NCBI RefSeq assembly: GCF_001676875.1
Contig: NZ_JYKA01000004.1
Span: 1-64,000 of the forward strand
Length of the DNA: 64,000 bases
Direction of reading: 5' to 3'
Source: Chromobacterium subtsugae
GTDB taxonomy: Bacteria; Pseudomonadota; Gammaproteobacteria; Burkholderiales; Chromobacteriaceae
A program made the position numbers and the translations under genes. The notes under the pieces were generated by a model, which made no database searches, was not told where the DNA came from, and saw only the letters and a list, made by a program, of their open reading frames with translations. Shown piece by piece: positions 16,658-26,676 of this stretch; within the stretch, counting starts at the first letter, position 1, and each line of letters opens with the position of its first letter.

Positions 16658-17415
16658 CAGCGCGCCTCCCCGTCGGCCGCGTCGTCCGGCGGCAGCTCAA
16701 ACAGCGGGCCGGCCGACGCCATGTCGTCGTCCGCGCCTTCTTCTTCGATTTCGTCGTCGACTCGCTTATCCACCAACATGTCGCGGCCCTCGCGCCGCAG
16801 CAGCACGTCGGCCAGCGCGCCCTCGATGATGCGCGGCGCCAGCTGCGCGTAGTCGATCATCAAGTCCAGCATCGGCCCCTCGTCCAGCCAGCGGTTGCGG
16901 CGCACGATGAAGCCCAGGTTGACCAACCGGCCCAGATTGGCGCTGAAACGGGTGCGGCCGCCCAGCGCCTTGCCGAAGTCGGCGTACAACGCGTCCTCGG
17001 AAATGCCGGTGGACACCGTCTCGCCGGTTTCCAGCGGCTTTTGCGCGCCGAACATGTCGCTCTGGTTCTCCTTGCCGGCCTCGACGCGGGCGATCTGCCG
17101 CTCGCGCTTGGGCAGGATGATCAGCGCCCACAGGATCACCAGCAGCGCCACGCCGTCGCGCGGCAGGCCCAGATTATTGTTGAGCCAGGCGTCACCGGAG
17201 CCGAACACCGGCTCGGTCATCTCCGGCAGCAGCGCCGCGGCGATGTGCTCGGCGTACGGGTTCTCCACCAGGCGCAGGCCGACGGCGGCCAGGCTTTTGT
17301 CCAGCTCGGCGCGGAAGATGTCGTCCAGCAAGGCCTTGCGCGCCAACGCGTCGGCTCGCGGCACCACACGCTGCGCCAGCAAACGGGCGGTGAGGGTTTT
17401 GATTTCGTGTTCCAT
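16657..17415 (-). CDS. Condensin kite subunit (MksE/MukE-like)
   Basis: A 252-aa, mostly helical protein that in this position should be the dimeric winged-helix kite subunit binding the kleisin. Visible elements: an N-terminal helical region (IKTLTARLLAQRVVPRADAL), a hydrophobic helix (DGVALLVILWALIILPKRER), a C-terminal wing (FSANLGRLVNLGFIVRR) and a strongly acidic tail (DDEIEEEGADDD). I took the start MEHEIKTL, with AGAGAAG before it, over a longer frame running back into the repeat element. Assignment is by gene order and fold pattern more than by sequence identity. Confidence 0.75.
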   Translation of the reverse strand: MEHEIKTLTARLLAQRVVPRADALARKALLDDIFRAELDKSLAAVGLRLVENPYAEHIAAALLPEMTEPVFGSGDAWLNNNLGLPRDGVALLVILWALIILPKRERQIARVEAGKENQSDMFGAQKPLETGETVSTGISEDALYADFGKALGGRTRFSANLGRLVNLGFIVRRNRWLDEGPMLDLMIDYAQLAPRIIEGALADVLLRREGRDMLVDKRVDDEIEEEGADDDMASAGPLFELPPDDAADGEAR

Positions 17416-17425
17416 ATCTTCTCTT

Positions 17426-17559
17426 GCCACGAACCCCACGAAAAACACGAAAATATCCAAAGAAAGATTGATTTGAAAGCTGTCTTCTTCAGCCCTCAGC
17501 GAGAGGACTAAGCATCTCGCTGAATTTGCACTTTTCGTGTCTTTCGTGGTTTTCGTGGC
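17426..17559. repeat. Inverted-repeat element (REP/MITE-like) within the condensin operon
   Basis: Two 28-nt arms rich in CACGAA, at 17426-17453 and 17532-17559, are reverse complements with 25 of 28 matches. Between them an 8-bp perfect stem (CAGCGAGA/TCTCGCTG) flanks a 10-nt loop. The CCACGAAAAACACGAAA motif is of a sort scattered in many proteobacterial genomes. In the operon transcript it would form a long hairpin between the kleisin and kite genes. Confidence 0.8.
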
Positions 17560-17571
17560 GAAATAAAGGGT

Positions 17572-18840
17572 TCAACTCTTGGGTTGCGCCGCCACCAGCC
17601 TGGCATCCGACAAAGTCGCCACCTCGGGGTGATCCATCTCTATCACCGCGTCGCCGCCCTGCAGGCTGAACGGCAGCTTGGCCAGCGCGGCGACGATGCT
17701 TTGATCGTTGCTGGTTTCCGGGTCGCCGATCAGCGACAGCAAGGACAGGCGGTACGCTGTTTCGTTGTAGCTGTCGGCCAGCACCGCCTGGCTGATGTGG
17801 GCGTCGGCCGCGCCGCTCATGCCCAGCTGCAGCAGCAGGTCGTACATCTCCTCTGCCTCCAGCAGCCGCTCCATTTCCGGCGCGTCGGCCACCGGCGCGG
17901 CTTCGCTGCCGGGCAGCACCTGCGCGCCGGCCTTGGCGCGCTCGCGGGCCAAGAGCTCGAACTCGGCCACGTCGGCCAGCTCCGGCGTGGACAGGAAGGC
18001 CGGCTCCGGACAGATGGACCAGGCGCCGGCCAGCTTGCCGGCCAGCGTGGCCGCCCCCTGGCGGCGCAGCCAATCGGCGATGTCGGTGGAGGTGAGGCCG
18101 GAATTGCCGAGGTGCACGCGCTGCGCGGCCAGTTGCGCCAGCCGGCGCTCGAAGGTGCCGGCCAAGGCCAGCATCCGGCTTTGCGCCAGCGCGATGGCCT
18201 GCGCCTGGTTCAGCACGGTCAGGCTCAGCGTGTCGTCCTGCGTCAGCCCCTTCACCACCTCGGTGGACTTGGCCACCCAGCGCCACACCGCTTCCAGCCG
18301 GTGCTGGGCGGCGCGGATGCGGAATTCGGACTGCGACTCCAGCGCCTCCTCGAATTCCGCGTACAGCTCGTTCAGCCGCGCCAGCAGATGCCGCAGCGCC
18401 TCGTCGGACACCTGGCCCACCGCCTGGCCGGCCGCCACCTGGCTAGCCAGATAGCCCAGCTCGACGTCGTCGCCGGAAAAATCGATCAGGGTAGCCAGCG
18501 CCGCCAGCGCCACGCGCGCGCCCTCGGACAGCTGGTAGACGCCGCCGTCGCTGTCGTAGACCAGCAACTCGCCCTCGCGCAAACGCCCCAGAATGGTGGC
18601 CAGTTTGGTATCGTTAAGATAAGAGAAGCGCCGGGCGATTTCCTGCGGCGTCCACAACGGCGCCTCGGCGCGGCCGCCCAGTTCGCGCAGCACCAGGAGG
18701 CGCATCAGCACCTCTTCGTCGCCGCCGCGGAACAGCGTGACGAACACCGACAGGTAGGACCAGGCGCCCTGCAGCCGCGATACCGCCTGCAACGAGCCGG
18801 GCTCGATGCCGGGCTGGAAGAAATCGGACAGTGAATCCAA
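17572..18840 (-). CDS. Condensin kleisin subunit (MksF/MukF-like)
   Basis: A 422-aa protein encoded first in the condensin operon. A winged helix is visible near residues 60-115 (TPQEIARRFSYLNDTKLATILGRL, then VYQLSEGARVALAAL), followed by a long helical middle and an acidic C-terminal part (EMERLLEAEEMYDLLLQL), the layout expected for a MukF-type kleisin. The start is TTG (giving MDSLSDFFQPG) with GGAG 6 nt upstream. A 156-bp spacer holding an inverted-repeat element separates it from the kite gene. Confidence 0.75.
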   Translation of the reverse strand: MDSLSDFFQPGIEPGSLQAVSRLQGAWSYLSVFVTLFRGGDEEVLMRLLVLRELGGRAEAPLWTPQEIARRFSYLNDTKLATILGRLREGELLVYDSDGGVYQLSEGARVALAALATLIDFSGDDVELGYLASQVAAGQAVGQVSDEALRHLLARLNELYAEFEEALESQSEFRIRAAQHRLEAVWRWVAKSTEVVKGLTQDDTLSLTVLNQAQAIALAQSRMLALAGTFERRLAQLAAQRVHLGNSGLTSTDIADWLRRQGAATLAGKLAGAWSICPEPAFLSTPELADVAEFELLARERAKAGAQVLPGSEAAPVADAPEMERLLEAEEMYDLLLQLGMSGAADAHISQAVLADSYNETAYRLSLLSLIGDPETSNDQSIVAALAKLPFSLQGGDAVIEMDHPEVATLSDARLVAAQPKS

Positions 18841-18961
18841 GCGCGCTCCACGGACGGGGATGAATCGAAGCAGCGATTGTCCCGACCGCCTGCCGCTTAG
18901 TCAACGCGGCGGCGCGTTTTATGCCGTAAGCAAGCCGATAACAATCCAATGAGGAGATCCC

Positions 18962-20089
18962 ATGCTAACCCGCCACCATCCGCTGCTGTCGCCCAGTCTG
19001 GGCAGCCAGCGCGCGCTGACCAGCTTCCACTTCGGCCAGGCCGGCCGCGGCGAGAAAGTGCACATCCAGGCCAGCCTGCACGCCGACGAGCTGCCCGGCA
19101 TGCTAGTGGCCTGGCACCTGAAGCAGCGGCTGCTGCAGCTGGAAAGCGAAGGGGCCATCCTGGGCGAAATCGCCGTGCTGCCGGCCGCCAATCCGATCGG
19201 CCTCAACCAGAACCAGCACAACCGCCTGCTGGGCCGCTTCGAGATGATGAGCGGCCAGAACTTCAACCGCCACTACCACGCGATGGCGCAGCCGGTGTTC
19301 GCCGCCGTGCGCGGCCAGCTGGGGCCGGATCCCAGGGCCAACACCCGCCTGATCCGCGCGGCGATGAAGGAAGAACTGGCGCGCCAGCAGCCGCAGAGCG
19401 AGCTGCAATCGCTGCGCCACGCACTACATAGCCTGGCTTTCGACGCCGACATCATGCTGGACCTGCATTGCGACAGCCGCGCCGAGCTGCACGTCTACAC
19501 CGGCACGCCGCTGTGGGACCAGTGCGAGCCGCTGTCGCGCTATCTGGGCGCCTGCGCCAGCCTGCTGGCGGAAGACTCCGGCGATCAGCCCTTCGACGAA
19601 GCCTGCAGCCAGCCCTGGTGGCAGCTGCGCGAGCTGGCGGTCCAGGCAGGCATCGACGCGCCGATCGAGATGGCTTGCCTGGCGGTGACGATAGAGCTGC
19701 GCGGCGAAAACGACGTCAACCATGAATACGCCGCCAAGGACGCCGAAGCCATCATCCATTTCCTGCAGCATCGCGGCGCGATCGCCGGCGACGCGCCGCC
19801 GTTGCCGCCGCTGCGCCACCCGGCCACGCCGCTGGCCGGCTCGGAAGACTTGCTGGCGCCGCATGCCGGCGTGGTGGTGTACCGCGCCGCGCCCGGCAGC
19901 CTGCTCAGCCCCGGCGACCTGGTGGCCGACGTGATAGACCCGCTGAACGACACTGTCAGCCAGGTCTGCACCCAGCGCGGCGGCGTGCTGTACGCCACCA
20001 GCGACCGGCCCTATGCCACCGCCGGCCTGGGCCTGGCCAGGGTGGCCGGCAGCACCGCGTTCAAGAGCGGCAAGCTGCTGACCGCCTGA
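18962..20089 (+). CDS. M14-type zinc deacylase/carboxypeptidase (succinylglutamate desuccinylase/aspartoacylase family)
   Basis: A 375-aa soluble zinc enzyme. Ligands are visible in IQASLHADELPG (His, Glu) and MLDLHCD (His), the catalytic Glu probably in MACLAVTIELRGEND, and substrate-binding residues in NPIGLNQ and NFNRHYH. The C-terminal 90 residues form a beta/biotinyl-like lobe (APHAGVVVYRAAPGSLLSPGDLVADV) typical of this family. It probably hydrolyses an N-acyl or amide bond in an amino-acid derivative. GAGGAGATCCC precedes the ATG. No pathway partners adjoin it. Confidence 0.88.
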   Translation: MLTRHHPLLSPSLGSQRALTSFHFGQAGRGEKVHIQASLHADELPGMLVAWHLKQRLLQLESEGAILGEIAVLPAANPIGLNQNQHNRLLGRFEMMSGQNFNRHYHAMAQPVFAAVRGQLGPDPRANTRLIRAAMKEELARQQPQSELQSLRHALHSLAFDADIMLDLHCDSRAELHVYTGTPLWDQCEPLSRYLGACASLLAEDSGDQPFDEACSQPWWQLRELAVQAGIDAPIEMACLAVTIELRGENDVNHEYAAKDAEAIIHFLQHRGAIAGDAPPLPPLRHPATPLAGSEDLLAPHAGVVVYRAAPGSLLSPGDLVADVIDPLNDTVSQVCTQRGGVLYATSDRPYATAGLGLARVAGSTAFKSGKLLTA

Positions 20090-20149
20090 CGGAATTTTTG
20101 CCGGCGGCGGCCATCCAACCGCTTTTGATGCGCCGCCCGGACTTCCGCC

Positions 20150-20614
20150 ATGAAACCCTCGCTCCCCGCCCTGCTGCCGCTGTTGCTGCTGCCCTTGCTG
20201 TCTCCCGCGCCGGCCCGCGCCGGCGACGCCGCCACCGCGGTGTTCGCCGAACTGCCGGCCCAGCCCGCCTACCACGCCGCCTGGCAAACCATGCTGGCCG
20301 GCGAAAAAAAGGTGCCGCGCTGGGTCAGCCGCGCGCGCGCCACCAGTTCGCCCTACCAGGCCGCCAGCATAGACGGCCAAAACTATCTGGCCGGCGAGAT
20401 GTGCAAGCCGCATGATTGCAGCGCCAACCGCTTCTACGGCGTCTTCCGCGCCGACAAGCGCCAGGCCTGGGGGCTGCTGGTGACCGTGGCCGACGTGCCG
20501 GACGCGGTGGAGCATCCGGCCCGCCATGCCCGCTACCGCTGGTTCGGCAAACCCGGCGCCAAGATCAAGGCCTATCTCAACGATCAGCTCAAAGCCGATC
20601 CCAACTGGAAATGA
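20150..20614 (+). CDS. ivy: Inhibitor of vertebrate C-type lysozyme, Ivy family
   Basis: A 154-aa periplasmic protein with a leucine-rich signal peptide (LPALLPLLLLPLLSPAPARA). It carries the diagnostic CKPHDC loop, which in Ivy is a disulphide-closed loop whose His enters the lysozyme active site. Flanking strands (GQNYLAGEM, ANRFYGVFRADKRQAWGLL) fit the family. It protects peptidoglycan against host lysozyme and may restrain endogenous lytic enzymes. The DUF333 lipoprotein gene starts 4 nt after its stop. Confidence 0.92.
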   Translation: MKPSLPALLPLLLLPLLSPAPARAGDAATAVFAELPAQPAYHAAWQTMLAGEKKVPRWVSRARATSSPYQAASIDGQNYLAGEMCKPHDCSANRFYGVFRADKRQAWGLLVTVADVPDAVEHPARHARYRWFGKPGAKIKAYLNDQLKADPNWK

Positions 20615-20618
20615 AACA

Positions 20619-20858
20619 ATGAAGATTCTCGCGATCGCCGCCATCCTGGCGCTGGGCCTGGCCGCCTGCGCGCAAACCCCGTCCGCGCCGCCGCGCGCCG
20701 TCGGCATGGCCAATCCGGCCTCGGTGTTCTGCGTGCAGCAAGGCGGCACGCTGCTGCCGCAAAAAGACGCCAACGGCGGCGAATACGCGCTGTGCCGGCT
20801 GGCCGATGGCCGCGAAGTGGAAGAATGGACGTATTTCCGCGAAATGCATCCGCATTGA
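20619..20858 (+). CDS. Small outer-membrane lipoprotein, DUF333 domain
   Basis: A 79-aa protein with a lipoprotein signal ending LALGLAAC (lipobox) and a DUF333 core: NPASVFCVQQGGTLLPQKDANGGEYALCRLADGREVEEWTYFRE, with the two conserved cysteines. DUF333 has been likened to Kazal-type inhibitors, though its role is unproven. Being 4 nt downstream of ivy, it is almost surely co-transcribed, which suggests a joint role in protecting the envelope against host hydrolases. Confidence 0.9.
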   Translation: MKILAIAAILALGLAACAQTPSAPPRAVGMANPASVFCVQQGGTLLPQKDANGGEYALCRLADGREVEEWTYFREMHPH

Positions 20859-20909
20859 TCCCGGCCCGCCGACGGGCCTGAAATCGAGGCAAGGCCGTCG
20901 CGCGCCGGC

Positions 20910-20947
20910 TTATCCACAGCCATCGGGAAATATCGAAGATATCCACA
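20910..20947 (+). promoter_or_regulatory. Two DnaA-box-like sites
   Basis: A consensus TTATCCACA at 20910 and a one-mismatch ATATCCACA at 20939 lie 29 bp apart in the same orientation, in the gap between two gene clusters. Two boxes do not make an origin; they might titrate DnaA or be chance. Confidence 0.4.
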
Positions 20948-20962
20948 GCGACAGGCAAAAAC

Positions 20963-20993
20963 AAACCCGCCGGCTAACCGCTCCGGCGGGTTT
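20963..20993 (-). terminator. Terminator of the hisP operon
   Basis: An 11-bp stem AAACCCGCCGG/CCGGCGGGTTT with a 9-nt loop, followed on the minus strand by a T-rich tract, sits just past the hisP stop. The symmetry would also stop ivy transcripts from the other side. Confidence 0.85.
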
Positions 20994-21018
20994 CCCACCC
21001 CCTTTGGCAGGGATGGTT

Positions 21019-21786
<768 letters not shown>

Positions 21787-21806
21787 CTTGAATTCCCCAG
21801 TCATTC

Positions 21807-22520
21807 TCAGCTCTTGATCGGACGCAGGTAGGCGAGCCAGCGCGACTCCGCCTTGCGGAACAATCCGACCAGGATAAAGGTGATGCTCAGATACAGCAGC
21901 GCGGCCAGGCCAAAGGCGTTGAAGGAATCGTAGGTGGCGGCGTTGGCGTCGCGCGCGACCTTCAGGATGTCCGGCACGGTGGCGGTAAAGGCCACGGTGG
22001 TGGCGTGCAGCATCAGGATCACTTCATTGCTGTAGGCCGGCAAAGCGCGGCGCAGCGCCGACGGGATGATGACCCGGCGGTACAAGGTGAAGGTGCTCAT
22101 GCCGTAGGCGCGCCCGGCCTCGATCTCGCCGTAGGGCGTCGCCTTGATCGCGCCGGCGAAGATCTCGGTGGTGTAGGCGCAGGTATTGAGCGCAAACGCC
22201 AGGATGGTGCAGTTGTAGCCTTCGCGGAAGAAGTGGTTGAGGAAGCCTACCTCGCGCACCACGTCCAGGCTGTACATGCCGCTGTAGAAGAACAGCAGCT
22301 GCACGTAAAGCGGCGTGCCGCGGAACACATAGGTGTACAGCCACACGCTGCGGGCCAGCCATTTCACCTTGGACACCCGCGCCACCGCCAGCGGCACCGA
22401 AACCACGAAGCCGAAGGCTATCGACAGCACCAACAGCCACATGGTAACAGCCAGGCCGGACAGGTGGTAGCCGTCGCTCCACAGAAACGCGCGCCAATAT
22501 TGCTGGATGATGTCTATCAT
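21807..22520 (-). CDS. hisM: Basic amino acid ABC transporter, permease HisM
   Basis: A 237-aa inner-membrane permease with about five helices and the ATPase-coupling EAA loop ([30 protein letters not shown]). The N-terminal [12 protein letters not shown] and central [16 protein letters not shown] are typical of the HisM/ArtM branch. Its start overlaps the hisQ stop by 4 bp, so the two permeases are translationally coupled and likely form a heterodimer. Confidence 0.93.
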   Translation of the reverse strand: MIDIIQQYWRAFLWSDGYHLSGLAVTMWLLVLSIAFGFVVSVPLAVARVSKVKWLARSVWLYTYVFRGTPLYVQLLFFYSGMYSLDVVREVGFLNHFFREGYNCTILAFALNTCAYTTEIFAGAIKATPYGEIEAGRAYGMSTFTLYRRVIIPSALRRALPAYSNEVILMLHATTVAFTATVPDILKVARDANAATYDSFNAFGLAALLYLSITFILVGLFRKAESRWLAYLRPIKS

Positions 22521-23206
22521 AGCTCGGCCTCCCTCACGCCCATCGAATAGCGGCGCTCCAGCTTCATCAGCACGAAATTGGACAGCGTGGTCAACAGCAG
22601 GTAGATGGCGCCGGCCACCAGGGTGAAGAAGAACACCTTGTAGGTGCTCTTGCCGGCGTCGACAGACGCCTTCACCACGTCGGCCAGGCCGATGATGGAC
22701 ACCAGCGCGGTGGCTTTCAGCATCACCTGCCAGTTATTGGAAATGCCGGGCAGCGCGAATCGCATCATCTGCGGGAACTGCACGCGGCTGAAAACCTGCC
22801 AGTGGCTCATGCCGTAGGCGATGCCGGCCTCGATCTGGCCCTTGGGCACCGACAGGAAGGCCCCGCGCAGCGTCTCGGTGAAATAGGCGCCGTAGATGAA
22901 GCCCAGCGTGACAATGCCGGACACGAACGGGTCCAGGTCGATTTGATCGATATGCAGCGCATCGGTCAGCTTGTTCATGCCGATCTGCAGGCTGTAGAAG
23001 ATCAGCAGCATCAGCACCAGGTCGGGCACGCCGCGCACCAAAGTGGTGTAGATGGTGGATAGCCCGCCCAGTACGGGATTGCTGGACAATTTTGCGCCTG
23101 CGCCCGCCAGGCCGATGACGAAGGCCAGCAGCAGCGACAGCACCGACAGCTCCAGCGTCACCAGGGTCCCCTGCCAGATAATGGGACCGAATCCGTCCAG
23201 AAACAT
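22517..23206 (-). CDS. hisQ: Basic amino acid ABC transporter, permease HisQ
   Basis: A 229-aa permease, partner of HisM. The first helix region reads WQGTLVTLELSVLSLLLAF, the conserved VRGVPDLVLMLLIFYS block follows, and the EAA loop is QIEAGIAYGMSHWQVFSRVQFPQMMRFALP. It follows argT after 136 bp containing two strong hairpins, so permease and ATPase output may be set lower than that of the binding protein. Confidence 0.93.
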   Translation of the reverse strand: MFLDGFGPIIWQGTLVTLELSVLSLLLAFVIGLAGAGAKLSSNPVLGGLSTIYTTLVRGVPDLVLMLLIFYSLQIGMNKLTDALHIDQIDLDPFVSGIVTLGFIYGAYFTETLRGAFLSVPKGQIEAGIAYGMSHWQVFSRVQFPQMMRFALPGISNNWQVMLKATALVSIIGLADVVKASVDAGKSTYKVFFFTLVAGAIYLLLTTLSNFVLMKLERRYSMGVREAEL

Positions 23207-23275
23207 GATGTTCCCCCTTCGAGTGGCCCGCGCCTGCGGCTTATCTTGCCGGATGGCGGCGGGTCCTCCAGATTA

Positions 23276-23333
23276 ATACGCCCCGGCGGACCGGGGCGCA
23301 TCGCAACAGCAGACGGGCGGCGCGCCGCCCGTC
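23276..23333 (-). terminator. Twin hairpins between argT and hisQ, probable processing/attenuation site
   Basis: A 22-bp perfect inverted repeat with half site GACGGGCGGCG spans 23312-23333, next to a second stem (CCCCGG/CCGGGG) around 23280-23297. There is no T-run. Such stems after a binding-protein gene commonly protect its mRNA from 3' decay and lower downstream expression. Confidence 0.5.
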
Positions 23334-23342
23334 CGTCAGCAC

Positions 23343-24122
23343 TTAGTTGCCGTATACGTCGAAGGAGAAGTATTTCTTCTCGATCTTCTTGTAGGTGCCG
23401 TCTTTCAGCATGCCGGCGATGGCCTTGTCGATGGCGGCCTTCAGGTCGGTGTCTTCCTTGCGCAGGCCGATGCCGGCGCCTTCGCCCAGGGTTTGCGGAT
23501 CGACCAGATCCTTGCCGGCGAAGGCGAAGCCCTTGCCTTCAGGCTTTTTCAGGAAGCCCATGTCGGCTTGCACCGCATCCTGCAAGGACGCGTCCAGACG
23601 GCCCGCGGTCAGGTCGGCCAGCACCAGGGTCTGGTTCTGGTAGGGAACCACTTCCACGCCGGCCGGCGCCCAGTGTTTCTTGGCGTAGGCTTCCTGGATG
23701 GTGCCCTGCTCCACGCCCACGCGCTTGCCCTTCAGCGATGCCGGGGTCGGCATCAGGCCGGCGCCGGTCTTGGCGATCATGCGGGTCGGGGTGTTGAACA
23801 GTTTGGCGGAGAAGGCGATTTCCTTCATCCGGGCTTCGGTCATCGACATCGACGACAGCACGCCGTCGAACTTCTTGGCCTTCAGCGCCGGGATCATGCC
23901 GTCGAAGTCGTTCTCCACCCATACGCACTTGGCTTTCATGCGCTTACAGATTTCGGTGCCCAGGTCGATGTCGAAACCGACGATCTGGCCGTTGGCGGCC
24001 TTGGATTCGAACGGCGCGTAGCTGGCGTCCACGCCGAAACGCACTTCCTTCCAGTCCTTGGCGTAAGCCCCCATCGATGCGGCCACCAAACCTACGGCCA
24101 GCGCAGCAAGTGCCTTCTTCAT
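23343..24122 (-). CDS. argT: Periplasmic lysine/arginine/ornithine-binding protein (ArgT/HisJ family)
   Basis: A 259-aa type II periplasmic binding protein with signal MKKALAALAVGLVAASMGAYA. Ligand-site blocks are in order: VRFGVDASYAPFESK, GFDIDLGTEICKRM, DGMIPALKAKKFDGVLSSMSMT and QDAVQADMGFL, all typical of LAO/HisJ proteins. AGGAG lies 6 nt upstream of the chosen ATG; the frame extends 32 codons further without protein character. It is the first gene of the importer operon. Specificity between Arg, Lys, Orn and His cannot be told from this. Confidence 0.92.
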   Translation of the reverse strand: MKKALAALAVGLVAASMGAYAKDWKEVRFGVDASYAPFESKAANGQIVGFDIDLGTEICKRMKAKCVWVENDFDGMIPALKAKKFDGVLSSMSMTEARMKEIAFSAKLFNTPTRMIAKTGAGLMPTPASLKGKRVGVEQGTIQEAYAKKHWAPAGVEVVPYQNQTLVLADLTAGRLDASLQDAVQADMGFLKKPEGKGFAFAGKDLVDPQTLGEGAGIGLRKEDTDLKAAIDKAIAGMLKDGTYKKIEKKYFSFDVYGN

Positions 24123-24276
24123 GTGATTCTCCTCATCAAAGCAAACTTCTTTGTTGGTCTGTCCGGCTTGTGCCGGACTTTGTCTCCCAGGCAAACCGCG
24201 CCCGGACCGGGACAGCAAACTGCAATCGATGCCACGTGGGCGGCCAGCTCCGCTGCCGCGGGGATGGCTGCACCAT

Positions 24277-24306
24277 GTTATATAGTTAGAGCAATTTGTC
24301 TAGCAA
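24277..24306 (-). promoter_or_regulatory. Candidate sigma-70 promoter of the argT operon
   Basis: On the minus strand TTGCTA is followed after 16 nt by TATATA (or after 18 nt by TATAAC), about 150 bp upstream of argT in an AT-rich patch. A GTCCGGC/GCCGGAC hairpin lies in the leader at 24160-24179. A 14-bp palindrome with half site CTTCATC sits upstream near 24330, a possible regulator site. The rest of the gap back to obg holds only its terminator. Confidence 0.5.
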
Positions 24307-24533
24307 GCCCGATTTTCTGAAAATGCCATCTTCATCGATGAAGCATATGGCGCTTCACTTAGCAGAATTCATGCCATCTCTATGGAAAACCGGCTGCCGC
24401 CGTGGTGTTTGTCTGAGGACAAAATACAACATCCAATCGACTTGAGAAGTAACGACACGTGAAGAGATCGGTGTACAGCAAAGCGACAAAAATTGGCAAA
24501 AACCCGTCAAACCCCTGCATTTTGCCCAATGTG

Positions 24534-24570
24534 AATAAAAAAACGGGTCAGATATGCCTCTGACCCGTTT
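24534..24570 (-). terminator. Terminator of obg
   Basis: A perfect 12-bp stem AAACGGGTCAGA/TCTGACCCGTTT with a 6-nt loop is followed on the minus strand by seven or more T residues. Confidence 0.92.
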
Positions 24571-24597
24571 GCCTATCACATAAACATGAACCTGCCG

Positions 24598-25788
<1,191 letters not shown>

Positions 25789-25835
25789 TCAGGGGTCAGG
25801 ACTGGCGCCAGCCCTCACGCCTTGCCCCTCGGTAT

Positions 25836-25865
25836 GAAAAAAGCCCTATCGTAGGATAGGGCTTT
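25836..25865 (-). terminator. Terminator or attenuator between rpmA and obg
   Basis: An 11-bp stem AAAGCCCTATC/GATAGGGCTTT with a 4-nt loop and a T-run on the minus strand. It would end most rplU-rpmA transcripts and lower obg read-through. Confidence 0.85.
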
Positions 25866-25885
25866 CTCGGATGCTGGAAAGCGAA

Positions 25886-26161
25886 TTATTCGCCGTCAAC
25901 ACCGGTGTACGGAATCACGTTAACGGTCTTGCGCTGTTGCGCGCCCTTAACGGTGAATTCAACGTAGCCATCAACCTTGGCGAACAGGGTGTGATCCTTG
26001 CCCTGGCCAACGTTTTCACCAGCGTGGAAGCGGGTGCCGCGCTGACGCACGATGATGGAACCAGCCGGAATCAGTTCGCTGCCGTAAACCTTAACGCCCA
26101 GGCGTTTGGCTTCGGAGTCACGACCGTTGCGGGAGCTACCGCCTGCTTTTTTGTGTGCCAT
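25886..26161 (-). CDS. rpmA: 50S ribosomal protein L27
   Basis: A 91-aa protein beginning [20 protein letters not shown], the invariant L27 N-terminus that reaches the peptidyl-transferase centre, followed by [23 protein letters not shown]. It needs no N-terminal processing, unlike the Firmicutes form. It lies 12 bp behind rplU in the standard order. Confidence 0.98.
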   Translation of the reverse strand: MAHKKAGGSSRNGRDSEAKRLGVKVYGSELIPAGSIIVRQRGTRFHAGENVGQGKDHTLFAKVDGYVEFTVKGAQQRKTVNVIPYTGVDGE

Positions 26162-26173
26162 GACTGTTTATCC

Positions 26174-26485
26174 TTACTTCGAAATCGCGTCGATGCGGAT
26201 TTCGGTGAAGTTTTGACGATGACCCTGGTGTTTCTGGTAGTGCTTACGACGACGCATCTTGAAGATGCGGATCTTGTCGCCACGACCGTGGGAAACAACG
26301 GTGGCCTTAACAGTGGCGCCGGCAATCATCGGGGCGCCTACAACAACCTGTTCACCGTCAGCAATCATCAGCACTTCTTCAAGTACGATCTGGCTGTCGA
26401 CGTCTGCAGGTATCTGTTCTACTTTGAGTTTTTCACCAACGACAACCTTGTACTGCTTGCCGCCGGTTTTTATGACCGCATACAT
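26174..26485 (-). CDS. rplU: 50S ribosomal protein L21
   Basis: A 103-aa protein. [20 protein letters not shown] is the standard start, chosen over an upstream frame, and the C-terminal [25 protein letters not shown] is the conserved rRNA-binding block. First gene of the rplU-rpmA(-obg) cluster, divergent from ispB, so the 190-bp gap must hold two promoters. Confidence 0.98.
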   Translation of the reverse strand: MYAVIKTGGKQYKVVVGEKLKVEQIPADVDSQIVLEEVLMIADGEQVVVGAPMIAGATVKATVVSHGRGDKIRIFKMRRRKHYQKHQGHRQNFTEIRIDAISK

Positions 26486-26676
26486 TCGCATGAGCTCCTG
26501 ATTTGAAAATCCCCACGCCTGTTGCGCAGGGAACGCGAGAATATACGTGCCTGAAGTCAAGTTGTCAATGATTTCATCAACTTAAGGCCCCACTACGGTG
26601 GCATGGCGAGCGGCGGGCCTTTTCTGGTAAGATTCTGCACTTTGGCGTAGCCATCGCAACGATACTGGTTGAAAAC

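Noticed and set aside
13847-18840. Calling the condensin operon a Wadjet (JetABCD) defence system
   Set aside because: No JetD-like nuclease frame exists in or next to the operon and no other defence gene is adjacent; the evidence supports only a MukBEF/MksBEF-type condensin.
20910-20947. Replication origin
   Set aside because: Only two boxes, no AT-rich unwinding region and no dnaA/dnaN/gidA context.
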